30,000 bases of DNA from Zygnema cylindricum. Lineage: Eukaryota; Streptophyta; Zygnematophyceae; Zygnematales; Zygnemataceae. Under the pieces are notes generated by a model, which was not told where the DNA came from, did no database searches, and worked only from the letters and a program-made list of their open reading frames with translations. Position 1 is the stretch's first letter, and each line of letters opens with the position of its first letter. The position numbers were made by a program, and so were the translations under genes. Shown here one piece after another: positions 9,597 through 19,567 of the stretch. The stretch covers positions 1 through 30,000 of the forward strand of contig JBBHKE010001846.1 in NCBI GenBank assembly GCA_037447655.1. The letters are read 5' to 3'.

Positions 9597-10799
9597 TGAA
9601 ATTCTATGGGCTCCATTGCCACACAAAATTTGCAGATCCAAAGAACCTAATCTAGATAGTGTCGAATCCAAGTTTATATAAACCCAAATGATTGACCCCT
9701 TGACAATCAGAACCCCATTACAGCTTCACCCTTGTAAAATAAGACTTTCTGTGTGCTTAGTTCCACCACTGAATGCAAAGTTAGAATATGAGATTATGAC
9801 ACATTCACCCACTTTGACTTTCCCTTAAAAATGCAGCCACCCTGGCAGGCAATTACTCTGACCAACTACACCCCTGTGTAGCCTGGACTCCCCTGATTCC
9901 GTAGCAAAAAGAATCACTGAAATTGCTCACCCGAGCATTAAGTTATCAATGGTCAAAGATGACCTATTTGTACAGATACTCTCTGGGAGAGAGGCTGAAA
10001 CCCAAAAAAAATTCTAAGTCCTAATTTACCTCTCTAAGCATTCTACAAGTGTACCTATCCAATCAAGAGACTGTAAGGTACAAGAAGGTACAGGTACCGG
10101 TGTACTTCTTGTACGGCCATAGTACGGCATGGTCGCTCCGCTGACGCGTGTCAGTTCCTGAACCGAAGTTGCTCCCTCCGCGATACCCGCTGTCCAATCA
10201 CCCTTCGCCACGTGTCATTCACCGACATACGCTCAGCAAACGGCCAAATGTCCCCTCCGGTGCGTCGGCTCCACCGTGAGCCGTCGGATCTTAAAACCGC
10301 ATCTAATCGCGTCCGTTAAATCCAATGCCGTTTCGTTTCATATATATTGAGTATGTAGATTACTACCAAGTTTAAATACATTTCGATCTACGTTAGTTCA
10401 TTGTTTCGTTAACGCCTAAGTGGATAAGACGTACAACTAACTTATCAGTTGTAGATCCTGGTTCAAATCTTCATAATGGCAGTATCATGGTAGAAAGCCT
10501 TCTATTATTATATCTTAGTGTGTACTGTAAATATTTAATTAAATACCGGACCACGATTGTTCAACGTTTCAATGAGACTTAAGGGATAAGTCGCAAGGCT
10601 TTCCGTACTGCCTGTACAGTGAGAGACCTTGGAACTAATATGGTTAGGTCCAATAATTTATTCATCTTTCTTGCTGAATATGGCGGCAGCCATGGCTATC
10701 TCTGTCTTCTAGTGACTACGACAAGTATGGATGACTTTTGAAGACCATCTAGCAAACACATAGAATAAATTCAGACCTAGAAAATACCCAATTATAACA
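9597..10799 (-). mobile_element. Solo LTR (-), copy 2
   Basis: On the minus strand it runs from TGTTATAATTGGG at 10799 to GAATTTCA at 9597. Flanks GAAGA (left) and CAAGA (right) are a one-mismatch 5-bp target duplication. Removing the LTR rebuilds a purine tract in front of a plus-strand LTR starting at 10808, so this copy probably keeps the original insertion context. The hairpin is at 10078-10114. Confidence 0.85.
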
Positions 10800-11195
10800 C
10801 AAGAGAGTGTAGAAGTTAGTGGTTCTTTTAGTATTTTCTAGGTTTGAACTTGTAAAAATAAATGTAGAAAAAAAACAGAGGCAGTCTGCCTCTAACTCCT
10901 CCCTTCAAGCCCCCACACTCTTTGCATTCACTGAAGGTTACCCATGGCTATCTTTGTCTTCCAGTGACTACGACAAGTATGGATGACTTTTGAAGACTAT
11001 CTAGCAAACACATAGAATAAATTCAGACCTAGAAAAATACCCAATTTTAACACAAGAGAGTGTAGAAGTTAGTGGTTCTTTTAGTATTTTCTAGGTTTGA
11101 ACTTGTAAAAATAAATGTAGAAAAAAAGCAGAGGCAGTCTGTCTCTAACTCCTCCCTTCAAGCCCCCACACTCTTTGCAGTCACTGAAGGTTAGA
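10691..11195. repeat. Tandem duplication, unit about 252 bp, across an inverted LTR junction
   Basis: The sequence from CATGGCTATC at 10691 repeats at 10943 at an offset of 252-253 bp. Each unit contains the first about 110 bp of the minus LTR, the spacer CAAGAGAG and the first about 130 bp of the plus LTR. The units differ by a handful of substitutions. Confidence 0.85.
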
Positions 11196-11449
11196 AGGGG
11201 AGCTAGAGCCATGGCTGCTTATGATATTCACAGATAGTCCAGCAGTAATTTTAGTAGGTTTACCAAAAAGATACTTGACGGACCCAGGATTTAATCTTGG
11301 TAACTACTGTCCGTCAAAGTCAATAGTAGACGTTACCTTTGTCCTATAGTCTAAGACCTGTGCTGAGATATAAAGGGTCGATAGGTTTTTAAAGATATAA
11401 ACGTAGACGAATTCATTTAACAATACAAAAATATTCTTAGCACATAGAT
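11061..11449 (+). mobile_element. 3' LTR of element A, truncated by element D
   Basis: It starts TGTAGAAG after the CAAGAGAG half-PPT and matches LTR A and the solo LTR at 24217 for about 390 bp, including the antisense tRNA-like block (11277-11355). It stops at CACATAGAT where element D begins with TGTTGAAG. LTR A continues after the same GAT with ATAGTTTAAG, so the break is an insertion point; the remaining part is not found to the right. A 133-bp partial duplicate lies at 10808-10940. Confidence 0.8.
11277..11355 (-). other. tRNA-like block antisense in element A 3' LTR
   Basis: The minus strand shows box-A-like TAGGACAAAGGTAACG and box-B-like AGATTAAATCC, a perfect CTACT/AGTAG stem between them, and a GACTTTGAC motif that recalls an anticodon arm. 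No acceptor stem is apparent. Confidence 0.45.
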
Positions 11450-12074
11450 TGTTGAAGGTCATGGGCATTTTGACTTGGCTGTGATCCACTCCCACTAGGA
11501 GTCACACTTGCACCAGCGGGAACATAGCCATTAGTAGACATGACAGCAGAAGCAAAGCCAAAGAGAAATACCTAGTAGACTAGATCTATATTGTAAGATA
11601 TGTAAATTCAAATGAGAGAGGTCTTTCAACCACACAAACATATACCACAACAAAATGAAGGACAATAGAACATAATACACCTTAAAGTGCACTTAGCGGT
11701 CTCATTTCCTTAACTCTGTGTAGAATGTACATTATATTTTGAATTAATCAATCCTAATTGAACTAAACATCAAAAGATCTAGAAAACATCTAAAATGTAT
11801 GTACAAGGTTCGCCAAAATATCTAGTGACAAAAATCTAAGTACTTGGACCAAAATTGTCTAGTAACAATATCTAGACCCTAAAAATCCGGGAGATATGTT
11901 TCACGTCTACATTCATTAGCGACCGTACACACTAATTTACTCAAAGATAAATACTAGAGTAGATACTAAAAAATCCACACCAAATATAGCTAATATTGAA
12001 TAGTTGGTGGTCCAAAAATAATTCTAAGTCATAGACTCAAATTCCTAAGACTTACTAAAGCTTACTTTTCAATA
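11450..12074 (-). mobile_element. 3' LTR of copia element D
   Basis: On the minus strand a PPT-like CTTATGGGGAG (12075-12085) is followed by TATTGAAAAG, and the LTR ends CTTCAACA at 11450. The ends form a near-perfect TGTTGAA/TTCAACA inverted repeat, with one G to A change at the start. Its 625 bp are AT-rich and unlike the other LTRs here, so D is a different copia family. Expected target bases on the left are TAGAT (11445-11449); the partner cannot be checked because the 5' end of D is missing. Confidence 0.8.
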
Positions 12075-12096
12075 CTCCCCATAAGCTTTAGAAGAC

Positions 12097-12528
12097 TTAC
12101 TCACTTAGACCACATGCTTTTCTGCAGTACTCCAACTTAGGAGATGGAAGGGCTTTTGTCAACATGTTCGCAACCATTTTCTCATCAAGCAAATAGCAAA
12201 GGTTCACCACTCTTGCAAATACTTTTTCTCGTACCAAATGTAGCCGAATGTCCATATGCTTACTCTTAAAATGGTGACTTGGATTTGTAGCCACAGAAAT
12301 GGCTGCTTGATTGTCGCACCACATTATTTGTGACAAGGCTGCGCTCGCAGCCATGTATTCGGCTTCCATAGTAGATTGAGCCGTGACTTTTTGAATTTTA
12401 CTACTCCAACTACAAGTTCCACTTCCAATCTGAATGACATACCCAGTGGTAGACTTCGTACTAGGCACATCACCATAGCTAGCATCACTCCAAGTGTTTA
12501 TACTAACCTTGTCCCCTCCTAAAGTAAG
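12097..12528 (-). pseudogene. Element D RNase H
   Basis: The minus strand 12468-12097 reads as the copia RNase H C-terminal region: STTGYV, then STMEAEYMAAS with the acidic catalytic residue, CDNQAAISVA, SKHMDIRLHLVREKV, and TKALPSPKLEYCR before the stop. WSDASYGD lies just upstream. Part of the segment between ALSQIMW and CDNQAA seems shortened compared with the family, so the domain is probably inactive. It lies next to the PPT and 3' LTR, as expected for the end of a copia pol. Confidence 0.85.
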
Positions 12529-13552
12529 CTAAAGATTTTTGGTCCCAACAAGATATCTTAAGACCCTTTTTGCTGCCTCCCAATCTCTCCTTCGTGGATT
12601 TTGTAGACTTGTGCTCAACACACCAATAGCTGCAGCTATATCGGGCCTAGTGCAATTCATGAAGTAAATCAAACTTCCTACTGCTTGTCTGTAGGGTGCT
12701 TGGGACATAATTTTTTGCTCTTCTGCACTGATTTCCTCATCTATTATAACTCCAAACTCATGCTCCATTCCTTCAAGTTTTTGCTTATAATCCATATGAG
12801 TTGCACAACCATTGGCATCAGCCAAGCCAAATTTTTCCAACATGTTTCCTATCGTTTTTTTTTGAGTTAGCCTAATGATTTTCTTTTCTCTATCTCTTTC
12901 AACTTGTATTCCAAGGATGTATTAGCCTCACCCAGATCCTTCATTTCAAATTGTGAATTAAGAGCATGTTTTACTCTAGCAATTCCTTTTTTGTTCCTAC
13001 TAATTAGCAGCAAATCATCAACATACAGAGCAATGAATATCACCTCATCGGGATTATCACCACACATCACATATACTAAATAATCTGAACTAATTCTAGT
13101 AAATCCCAATTTGTCAAGACCTCATCTAACTTTTGGTTCCATTGCCTAGAGGCCTGTTTTAGGTCATACAAAGATTTTAAAAGTCTGCACACAAGATTTT
13201 TTTTTCGTGCTTCCTCATAACCCTAAGGCTGCTTCATATAAATGACCTCATCTAAATCACCATGCAAAAAGGCAATTTTGACATCCATTTGGTGGATGTC
13301 AAAATCCTCTATGGCAGCTAATGTAAGTAAGATGCGGACAGATGGAAACTTTACAACCGGTGAAAAAGTTTCTTCATAATTTATCCCCTTCTTTTGATTA
13401 TATCCCTTAGCAACCAAGCAAGCCTTATGCCTGTCTATGGTATTATCTGGGTTCAATTTTAATTTAAACACCCATTTACTTCCTATAACGTTTCTTCCTG
13501 GGGGAAGTTCCACCAGATCCCATGTTTGGGCTTCCATGATGGACTTCATTTC
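12529..13552 (-). pseudogene. Element D reverse transcriptase, interrupted
   Basis: Three open pieces on the minus strand make up a copia RT. 13549-13223 has [24 protein letters not shown] in two parts, ETFSPVV and [13 protein letters not shown] with the first catalytic Asp. 13109-12867 has the YVDD catalytic box (about 13025-13036). 12843-12529 has the thumb and connection region with YRQAVGSLIYF, NCTRPDI and WEAAKRVLRYL. The pieces are separated by a stop after MKQP, a frame break near 13110 and another near 12867. It would copy the element RNA into cDNA; in this copy it cannot be made whole. Confidence 0.85.
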
Positions 13553-13988
13553 TTAATTGACCGCTTCCACCCTGTGTTCCATTTCATTACTCGAAAAAGC
13601 TTCCGTCAACGTTAGAGGCTCTTCTGTGTGTGCTGAGTGAGCAAAGGCTGCATTTTCTCCCCTGAGTCGCGCACTTCGCCTAACCCCACCTGGAAATTTT
13701 ATCGCTAGTATAGATGGTTGGGTCCTCCTCCTCGATACATGTGATTCTTCTTGTGATTCAGTTTCGGCTTGAGGTAGAGGAGAGTCTGCAACTCTTTCCA
13801 GCATAACACTTCCTGTTTCTGGTGGAGTAGATGATTGCAAGTCACTTTGAGCTGATGAAGATGCATTTTCTATATTTTCTTGAAAAACATGGGATTTTCC
13901 TCTAAAAAGATATAATCAACACTTCGATCTTTCTTTTCATCGCTACGTTGACTAAATATATTTACTTTTTTTCCCTCATCAGTAAAGG
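13553..13988 (-). pseudogene. Element D linker between integrase and RT
   Basis: The open stretch 13840-13553 encodes a Ser/Glu/Pro-rich linker with the copia-typical RRSARLRGE motif, just before RT. Upstream, 13978-13841, the frame is interrupted. The catalytic core of integrase that should precede it has been deleted. Confidence 0.65.
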
Positions 13989-14436
13989 TCATAGAGAAAC
14001 ACAGTCATCAGTAAAGGTAAGCATAAACTTAGCACCCTCCACAAATGGATACCTAGATGGCCCCCATACATCTGAATAAATTAGTTTTAACACCCTGCTA
14101 CTTCTATGATCAGTTTGCGAAGGGAAAGGCAACTTATAAATTTTTCCCATTGCACAACCATCAAATACATTTGATGGTGGTTTTTGACTTAGTTTTACAC
14201 CTTCCACCATTTTTTGATTTACCATTTTTTCTAATCTATCATTATTCACATGTCCTAAACGTTAATGGCATAAATCACAATCACTGATTACACTTGAGTT
14301 TATAACATCATTCTCATTATCATTTGCAAGACTCAACCGATACAAATTGTTTCCTCCAGCAAATCCCTCTGCAGCTATTTTCCCATTCTTACTCAATGTT
14401 TTCTTTCCATTCTCAGATATAGTTTTAAAAACTTTC
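13989..14436 (-). pseudogene. Element D integrase N-terminus, core deleted
   Basis: On the minus strand the GAG-pre-integrase zinc region is visible: NNLYRLSLAN, a His-stop-Arg-Leu-Gly-His stretch where a TAA replaces a codon, VNNDRLEKM, and a CAMGKIYKLPFP segment. The integrase start LIYSDVWGPSRYP follows, with the first catalytic Asp, and MLTFTDD. At 13989 the core ends after TDDCVSL. The flanking CTTTACTGATGA words are repeated around the break, which suggests a microhomology deletion. The upstream gag and protease are replaced at about 14437 by element B. Confidence 0.75.
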
Positions 14437-15546
14437 TTTCACATACAACACATACCCAAAAGTGCATCTTCTCACAGGTGCATCCCCATAACAGGCATCA
14501 CTCCAAGTAGTGATATTAGTGTGCTCCCCTCCCAAATGGAACCATAACTCTCTGGTTCCTACCAGATATCTCGTGACTCTCTTCGCTGCCTCCCACTTTC
14601 TTTTCCTATGATCATTAAGACTCCTACTGAGTACTCCAACTGCTGCCGTTATGTTTAGCTTGGTACAATTCATCAAGTATATTAGACTTCCTACAACCAG
14701 CCTGTAAGGGATAGACTTCATAAACTCTCTCTCTTCTGGACTTATTTGATCATCTAGGATTATCACTCCTCCCTTTACACTCCCATCACTTACTTTCTTC
14801 AAGTCCATGGGAGTGGTACAACTATTTGTTTTTTCCATTTGGAATTTCTCAAGCATATTACCTATTACTTATTTCAGAGTAAGTTTAATGATCCCTTTCC
14901 CCCTTTCTTTTTCCATTTGAATTCCCAAAATATAACTTGCCTCCCTCAAATCCTTCATGTCAAATCTGCTTCTAACATCTTTTTTTAATTTATTGTTTTT
15001 TTCCAAAGACTTACTTAACACCAGTAGATCATCCACATAAATTGCAATAAAAATCACACCATTCTCATCTTCAAACATATAGATAGAATGGTCAGAGCTG
15101 ATCCGGATATATCCCTGATTAGTGAGAAACTCATCTAGTTTCTTATTCCACTGTCGGGGAGCCTGTTTAAGTCCATATAACGCCTTTATGAGCCAGACTT
15201 TGCTCTCTTCCCCATTCTCCACAAATCCCTCTCGTTGCCGCATGCAGATTTCTTCCTCTAACCCACCATTGGGAAATGCGGTCTTAATATCCATCTGATA
15301 AATTTCCATGTCTTCCGCTGCTGCTTGACTGAGGATAATCCTTATTGATGGGAACCGAACAACTGGAGCAAACGTCTCCTCATTGTCAATCCCTTGTTTT
15401 TGGGTGACCCCTTTTGCTACCAAACAAGTTTTATATCTTTCAATGATATTATCTGGGTTCCGTTTTAGTTTGAATACCCATTGACAACCAATAAGTTTTA
15501 TGTCTGGAGGACAATCCGCTAGTTCCCAAGTATTTGCTTCCATGAT
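14437..15546 (-). pseudogene. Element B reverse transcriptase and RNase H (truncated)
   Basis: The minus strand 15543-14869 is one open run. It holds WVFKLKRNPDNIIERYKTC, ETFAPVVRFPS, QMDIKTAF with a catalytic Asp, ALYGLKQAPRQWNKKLDEF and the YVDD box (near 15022-15042), ending YILGIQMEKERGKG. After one stop, 14856-14437 gives MLEKFQMEK, YRLVVGSLIYLMNC, WEAAKRVTRYLVGTREL and the RNase H start WSDACYGD. RNase H then stops in mid-domain, where element D sequence begins, so the catalytic centre is lost. With only one internal stop, this is the best-preserved RT in the window. Confidence 0.88.
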
Positions 15547-15559
15547 GGAAGCATCTCAT

Positions 15560-16080
15560 CATTTATGGCTCTAATCCATCTCTCTTTCTCCGAAATGTTC
15601 ACTCTCTTTCATTATGACTGAGGCACATCACGGTGAGATACCTTAGTTGCCTTGTTAGCGGTTTGTTTTTCTTGTATCCATTTGATGCTCTTTCGACCTC
15701 CCTCAAACTCTGAAGCTAGGATGGAGGGAAGTATTGCATTTCTCCCTACTGTCTCATCGCCTCCCCTATCCATGGAAGACGGTTGCAGTTCCTCCTCTTC
15801 TTTCTCCTCGAAGTCCATATGATTATGTGAGGTGTCCGGTAGATCTCTTGTATCTTGGATCTCCCGTGAATCTGCAATCACAGTTTCACTCATGTCCTTT
15901 TCGGGAAAGACACGACTCTCTTCGCTTTCAGACTTAAAACTGATTTTTATCTTCTTTGTATATTTGAAGGGGTCAAATGACTTCCCTTTATCCATGACAT
16001 CTAGGTGTTTGACCAAAATAATATCTTGCTTTGCTAAGTTGTAGACTCTATATCCATTGACATCCTTATCATATCCTACA
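15560..16080 (-). pseudogene. Element B integrase-RT linker
   Basis: The open run 16016-15612 encodes an acidic, Ser/Glu-rich linker (FEEKEEEELQPSSMD) ending with a SEFEGGRKSIKW stretch before RT. Just upstream (16080-16020) the copia motif FVGYDKDVNGYRVYN can be read across a frame change. Such linkers vary greatly between copia families. I see no catalytic motif. Confidence 0.65.
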
Positions 16081-16940
16081 AAGTACCAGGTTTGCCTTTA
16101 GCATCTAGTTTCCAGTTTTTCTTATCCGTATCAAGACTGTAAACTTTGCTACGGAATACTTTAAGGTGTGAGATATCTGGTTTCCTTCCAACCCATCTCT
16201 CATAAGGTGTCATTCCCTTTACGGCTGAGGTAAGGACTTTATTCTTGATGTAGTTGGCAGAGTAAATGGCTTCTGCCCAAAATCTTTTTCCTATTTTCTT
16301 GTCAGCCAAGATATTACATACACTATCGCCTAGAGTTCGGTTCAATCTTTCAGCTACCCCATTTTGTACTAGATTATACCGTATAGTTTTTTGGTGTTGA
16401 ACTCCCTCATCTCTCAGGTATTCCTCAAACTGGTTAGAGATATATTCTCGCCTATTATCACTCGTTATTCTCTTAATGGGGGTTCCATGCAACTTCTCAC
16501 CCTAGGCTTTATATTCTTTGAAATAAGTTGGTGTTTTTGACTTTGTTTTTAGGAAGTAGACTTTAGAGTACCTAGACAAGTCATCGGTTATTGTTAACAT
16601 AAACCTCTTCCCTCCAACGGAAGGCACTCTTGCAGGTCCTTAGATATCTGCGTGGACTACATCTAGTACCTTTTCCCCCCTATATGCGACGGCTTTGGGA
16701 AAAGGAAGTCTGTGAGCTTTTCCTTGAGCACATCCACTACAATCATCCACCATTTCATTATCACCAAACTAAATGCCTTCTGCTACACCAAGCTTCTTCA
16801 TTTCCCTCAACCTATCCAAATACACATAACCCAACCGCTTATGCCAAATCATCAATTTTGGAACACAAACATCATAAGCATTCTTCTTTTCATTACTAGA
16901 GTTAAGCCTAAACATGCCTTGGCTACCTTTATGTGGCGTG
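16076..16940 (-). pseudogene. Element B integrase
   Basis: Read 3' to 5' on the plus strand: the pre-integrase WHKRLGY zinc-binding motif near 16830, CSGCAQGKAHRLPFP near 16720, HADI with the first catalytic Asp followed by a stop, then MLTITDDLSRYSKVYFLKTK. The open run 16492-16076 contains ITSDN with the second Asp and QNGVAERLNRT with the Glu, giving the DD(35)E triad, then WAEAIYSANYIKN and PYERWVGRKPDISHLKVF. At least two stops interrupt the N-terminal half. Integrase would join cDNA to host DNA; it is inactive here but almost complete in length. Confidence 0.85.
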
Positions 16941-17039
16941 AAGTAGACTTCATCACCATACTTAGCTGGAAAGACTCATTTTGTAGTGAAGGTATCAAAC
17001 TCTTTGTCATCTAATACAGATGTAGAGCCAATATTTTTA

Positions 17040-17622
17040 CTCAACTGAGGAATGTAGAGTACATCTGAGAATGTGAATATAAAAGTCTTACCCTCCACTA
17101 AGACTTTCAGATCTACTGACCCCACTAGATCTGTACTAACCACTCTCCCATCTCAATACTCTATCTCTACAGTAAGGATCTTTCTTAGCTTAGTGAAAAG
17201 TTGCTTATAAGGACACATATGCATGGATGCACCTGAGTCGATGATCCATTCTTCTTGTGGAGCTTCCTGAATTGCTCTAAGAGCACACTTCTGTCTCCGA
17301 GTGATCTCCTTCTCCTCCAGACTCTTGTCAAAAAGAAGCTCCCCATCCTCCTCAGAGGACTCATCCTCGGTTTCTCCTGCCGCCTTTGCGACCACAACTG
17401 CCTTTTTCTTCCCTCCGGAAGAACCCCCTATACGGTTCTCTTGGAGCCTCAACTCCGACAGCTTGACACAATCCGCGATAACGTGTCCTTGTTTTTTGCA
17501 AAAATGACAAAAGTCCTCTTGGGGGCTCGATCCTTTAAACTGATCTCTTTCCCCTTTGTACGATTTCTTCGGATCCTTCCCCCATCGGTCCCCTCTTGCA
17601 GCTAAAGCTTGAATGCTCTTTC
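17040..17622 (-). pseudogene. Element B Gag zinc knuckle and protease
   Basis: Around 17518-17464 the minus strand encodes a perfect CX2CX4HX4C knuckle, CHFCKKQGHVIADC. It continues in the 17452-17153 open run through a Lys/Ala and Glu-rich linker (TEDESSEEDGEL) to RRQKCALRAIQE and the protease WIIDSGASMHMCPYKQ (Asp box at 17225-17239). A stop after VEIEY is followed by more protease sequence (DGRVV, FTFSDVLYIPQL) in the same sense. Gag and protease thus sit in one reading frame, as usual for copia. A frame change between the knuckle and the gag body at about 17620 breaks the polyprotein. Confidence 0.85.
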
Positions 17623-17623
17623 C

Positions 17624-18361
17624 TCATCTCTTGATCTCCATGGTGTTTTCATGCAGAAGTATCATCCGGACCACTATATTCCACTTCCATGAACTATTAG
17701 TCATTTCCAGTACTCGGTACACTATGTTCTCGTACTCGTCTGGTAACTTCATGATGAGAGTGTTAACTTTCATCTTCATTGTACTTGTCCACCCGGCACT
17801 TTCCATCTCCATATATAAACAAGAAAGATCATTACAATAGTCTAACATCTTTCCTCTTTTGTAAGTGTAACTCACTAGCTTCTACTCAGCCAACTGGAGC
17901 TCCTGAATAATACCAACTCTATAGATCTCCACCAAATTCACCCACAACTCTTTGGCCTTGTAAATGTGAAGGTGAGGGATGGCCAAAGCTTGAGTGAGGT
18001 GTCTTAGAATGAAGTTCTTAGTAGCCATGTTTACGTCTTCCCACATTTGAGTATCGTTTTCCACAGTCTTCACAACCGCCGCTCCTTGTGCCGTGGCAAT
18101 AGAAGTGAGGGGTGTCTCCTTCCCTTTCCCCTTTTCAGACACACTCTTGTCCCCATCATCTGCCTCCTCCGTTAAAGCAGTCGTTGCTGTAGGAATCCTT
18201 ACTCCTCCAAATCCTGGTGGAGTTCCCGAAGGTGGACGTTTCACTTGTCCACTGACGATACCCCAGTATCGTTTTTTGCACAAAGCCCCCATCATCATGG
18301 CTTCCCAATAGATGAACCCAGATCCATTGAAGGTGGGTACCTTAGAGGGTGGTTTCATAAC
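17624..18361 (-). pseudogene. Element B gag
   Basis: Two open pieces on the minus strand, 18358-17882 and 17875-17624, are separated by a single TAG. The first begins MKPPSKVPTFNGSGFIYWE, the usual copia Gag start, then RYWGIVSGQVKRPPSG, a Ser/Glu-rich stretch and NFILRHLTQALAI. The second gives YTYKRGKMLDYCNDL and IMKLPDEYENI of the UBN2-type domain. The ATG lies in the mutated primer binding site (18351-18362). The upstream ATG within the LTR is followed by an in-frame TAA here, unlike element C. Gag forms the particle shell. Confidence 0.88.
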
Positions 18362-18362
18362 C
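18351..18362 (-). promoter_or_regulatory. Degenerate primer binding site of element B
   Basis: The minus strand reads GGTTATGAAACC directly after the LTR end CCA. It matches the element A and C sites except for GGC to AAA changes in the middle, which should weaken pairing to the initiator tRNA-Met anticodon arm. Confidence 0.65.
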
Positions 18363-18690
18363 TGGAATTATATATCCTCCATTGGAAAACGGAATTCAGG
18401 AAGCTTTTAGATAGTTTTTAGCTAACCCGATTCAAGCCACAACCAATACTTCCCAATAAGGCAAACTGACAGTGTGAGTGTACCCCTGCGTATCTTGGAC
18501 TACCTTGAGTCTGTAGCAAAAAAAATCACTGAAAACGGCCAACCAGCCGATAAGTTATGAGCCGGCAAAAATGCCAATTTTATACAAAGCTATCTTAGAG
18601 AGAGGTGACTACCTACCATATTTTCCTAAGTCCTAAACCCATCTCACATCCTCTATCTACTAAAGTATGAACCAATCATATAACTGTAAA

Positions 18691-18727
18691 GTACAGAAAG
18701 GTACTACGGCCGATGTCCTTTCTGTAC
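18691..18727. repeat. LTR hairpin, element B unit 1
   Basis: GTACAGAAAG and CTTTCTGTAC arms surround a GGCC-centred loop. Confidence 0.8.
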
Positions 18728-19105
18728 GGCCTGTGAACGACAAGGCCACTGATTTTACGCATGTCACTTTTCCACTTGTTGGAATTCTGTGTCCTCCATT
18801 AGACCAGAGAATACAGAAAGCCTCTAGATACTATTTAACTAACCCACTTCAAGCCACAACCACTGCTGTCCTAGAAGGCAAAATGACAGCTTGACTGCAC
18901 CCCTGTGCAATCTGGACTCCCCTGAGTCCGTAGCAAAAAGAATCACTGAAAACGACCAAACAGCCGATAAGTTATGAGGCAGTAAAAATGGCAATTTGTA
19001 CAAACTCTCAAAGGGAGAGGTGGCTACCTACCAAAATTTTCTAAGTCCTTATTCCCTCTAATAACTTCTATCTACTAAACTAAAGACCAATCAGATTACT
19101 GTACC

Positions 19106-19142
19106 GTACCAAAAAGTACTACTGCCGGTGTACCTTTTGTAC
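19106..19142. repeat. LTR hairpin, element B unit 2
   Basis: GTACCAAAAAGTAC pairs imperfectly with GTACCTTTTGTAC across an ACTGCCG-like loop. The arms differ from unit 1 but remain mostly complementary. Confidence 0.75.
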
Positions 19143-19473
19143 GGCCTATGTACGATAAGGCTATTAAGCGGACGCGTGTGTGCTTTTCACTCGTCCGTAA
19201 ATTCCTCGGAATTCCCATGACCGAATGTCATCTCTCCACGTGGCTAAAGGTCATGCCACGTCACAAAACGCCAAAGTGATCACTTTGAAATTTCCGTTAT
19301 GATGTTCGCCGTTGGATTTGCACCGAGACGCAATCTTAGCCGTTATAAATACTTGCGCGACATTTGTTTCGCTGTCAAAACATGCGCGGTATCCGTTTTG
19401 AAATAGAACCGTACTTCGTACTTTCATAGATGCGTGCAGTATACACTTTTAGTTAAATGGATTTGTTCCTCCC

Positions 19474-19475
<2 letters not shown>

Positions 19476-19565
<90 letters not shown>
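19476..19565. repeat. (TA)n microsatellite, about 45 repeats, at an inverted LTR junction
   Basis: Uninterrupted alternating A and T for about 90 bp. Sequence to the left matches, in reverse complement, the sequence to the right (AATTCATTCAACTGAAA and GATGCATAGATT in C against AATCCATTTAACTAAAA and CACGCATCTATG in B). The tract thus lies at the centre of a large imperfect inverted repeat. An intact LTR (22697-22703) has only ATATATA at this place. Confidence 0.95.

Positions 19566-19567
<2 letters not shown>

Larger units (their letters stand above)
4351..10799. repeat. Direct segmental duplication (4351-6677 and 8470-10799)
   Basis: Two direct copies of about 2.33 kb span the protease tail, RNase H, half PPT and solo LTR. 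They flank 1.8 kb of gypsy sequence. The first about 1.89 kb of the two copies look almost identical; the last about 0.44 kb (from 6240 and 10361) differ by about 37 substitutions by eye. Confidence 0.9.
18363..19475 (-). mobile_element. 5' LTR of element B, truncated at (TA)n, with internal tandem duplication
   Basis: It aligns with the LTRs of C and of the minus solo LTRs in opposite orientation to C. Its 3' half is present twice: about 18375-18788 and about 18790-19220 share CAAGCCACAACCA, CTGAGTC(C/T)GTAGCAAAAA, CACTGAAAAC, CAGCCGATAAGTTATGAG, a GTAC hairpin and GGAATTC in the same order, at visibly reduced identity. The LTR 5' part is cut where the (TA)n tract begins. Confidence 0.8.

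Noticed and set aside
12079-14436. Element D as an active copia element
   Set aside because: There are stops in RT, the integrase core is deleted, RNase H is shortened and gag and protease are absent.
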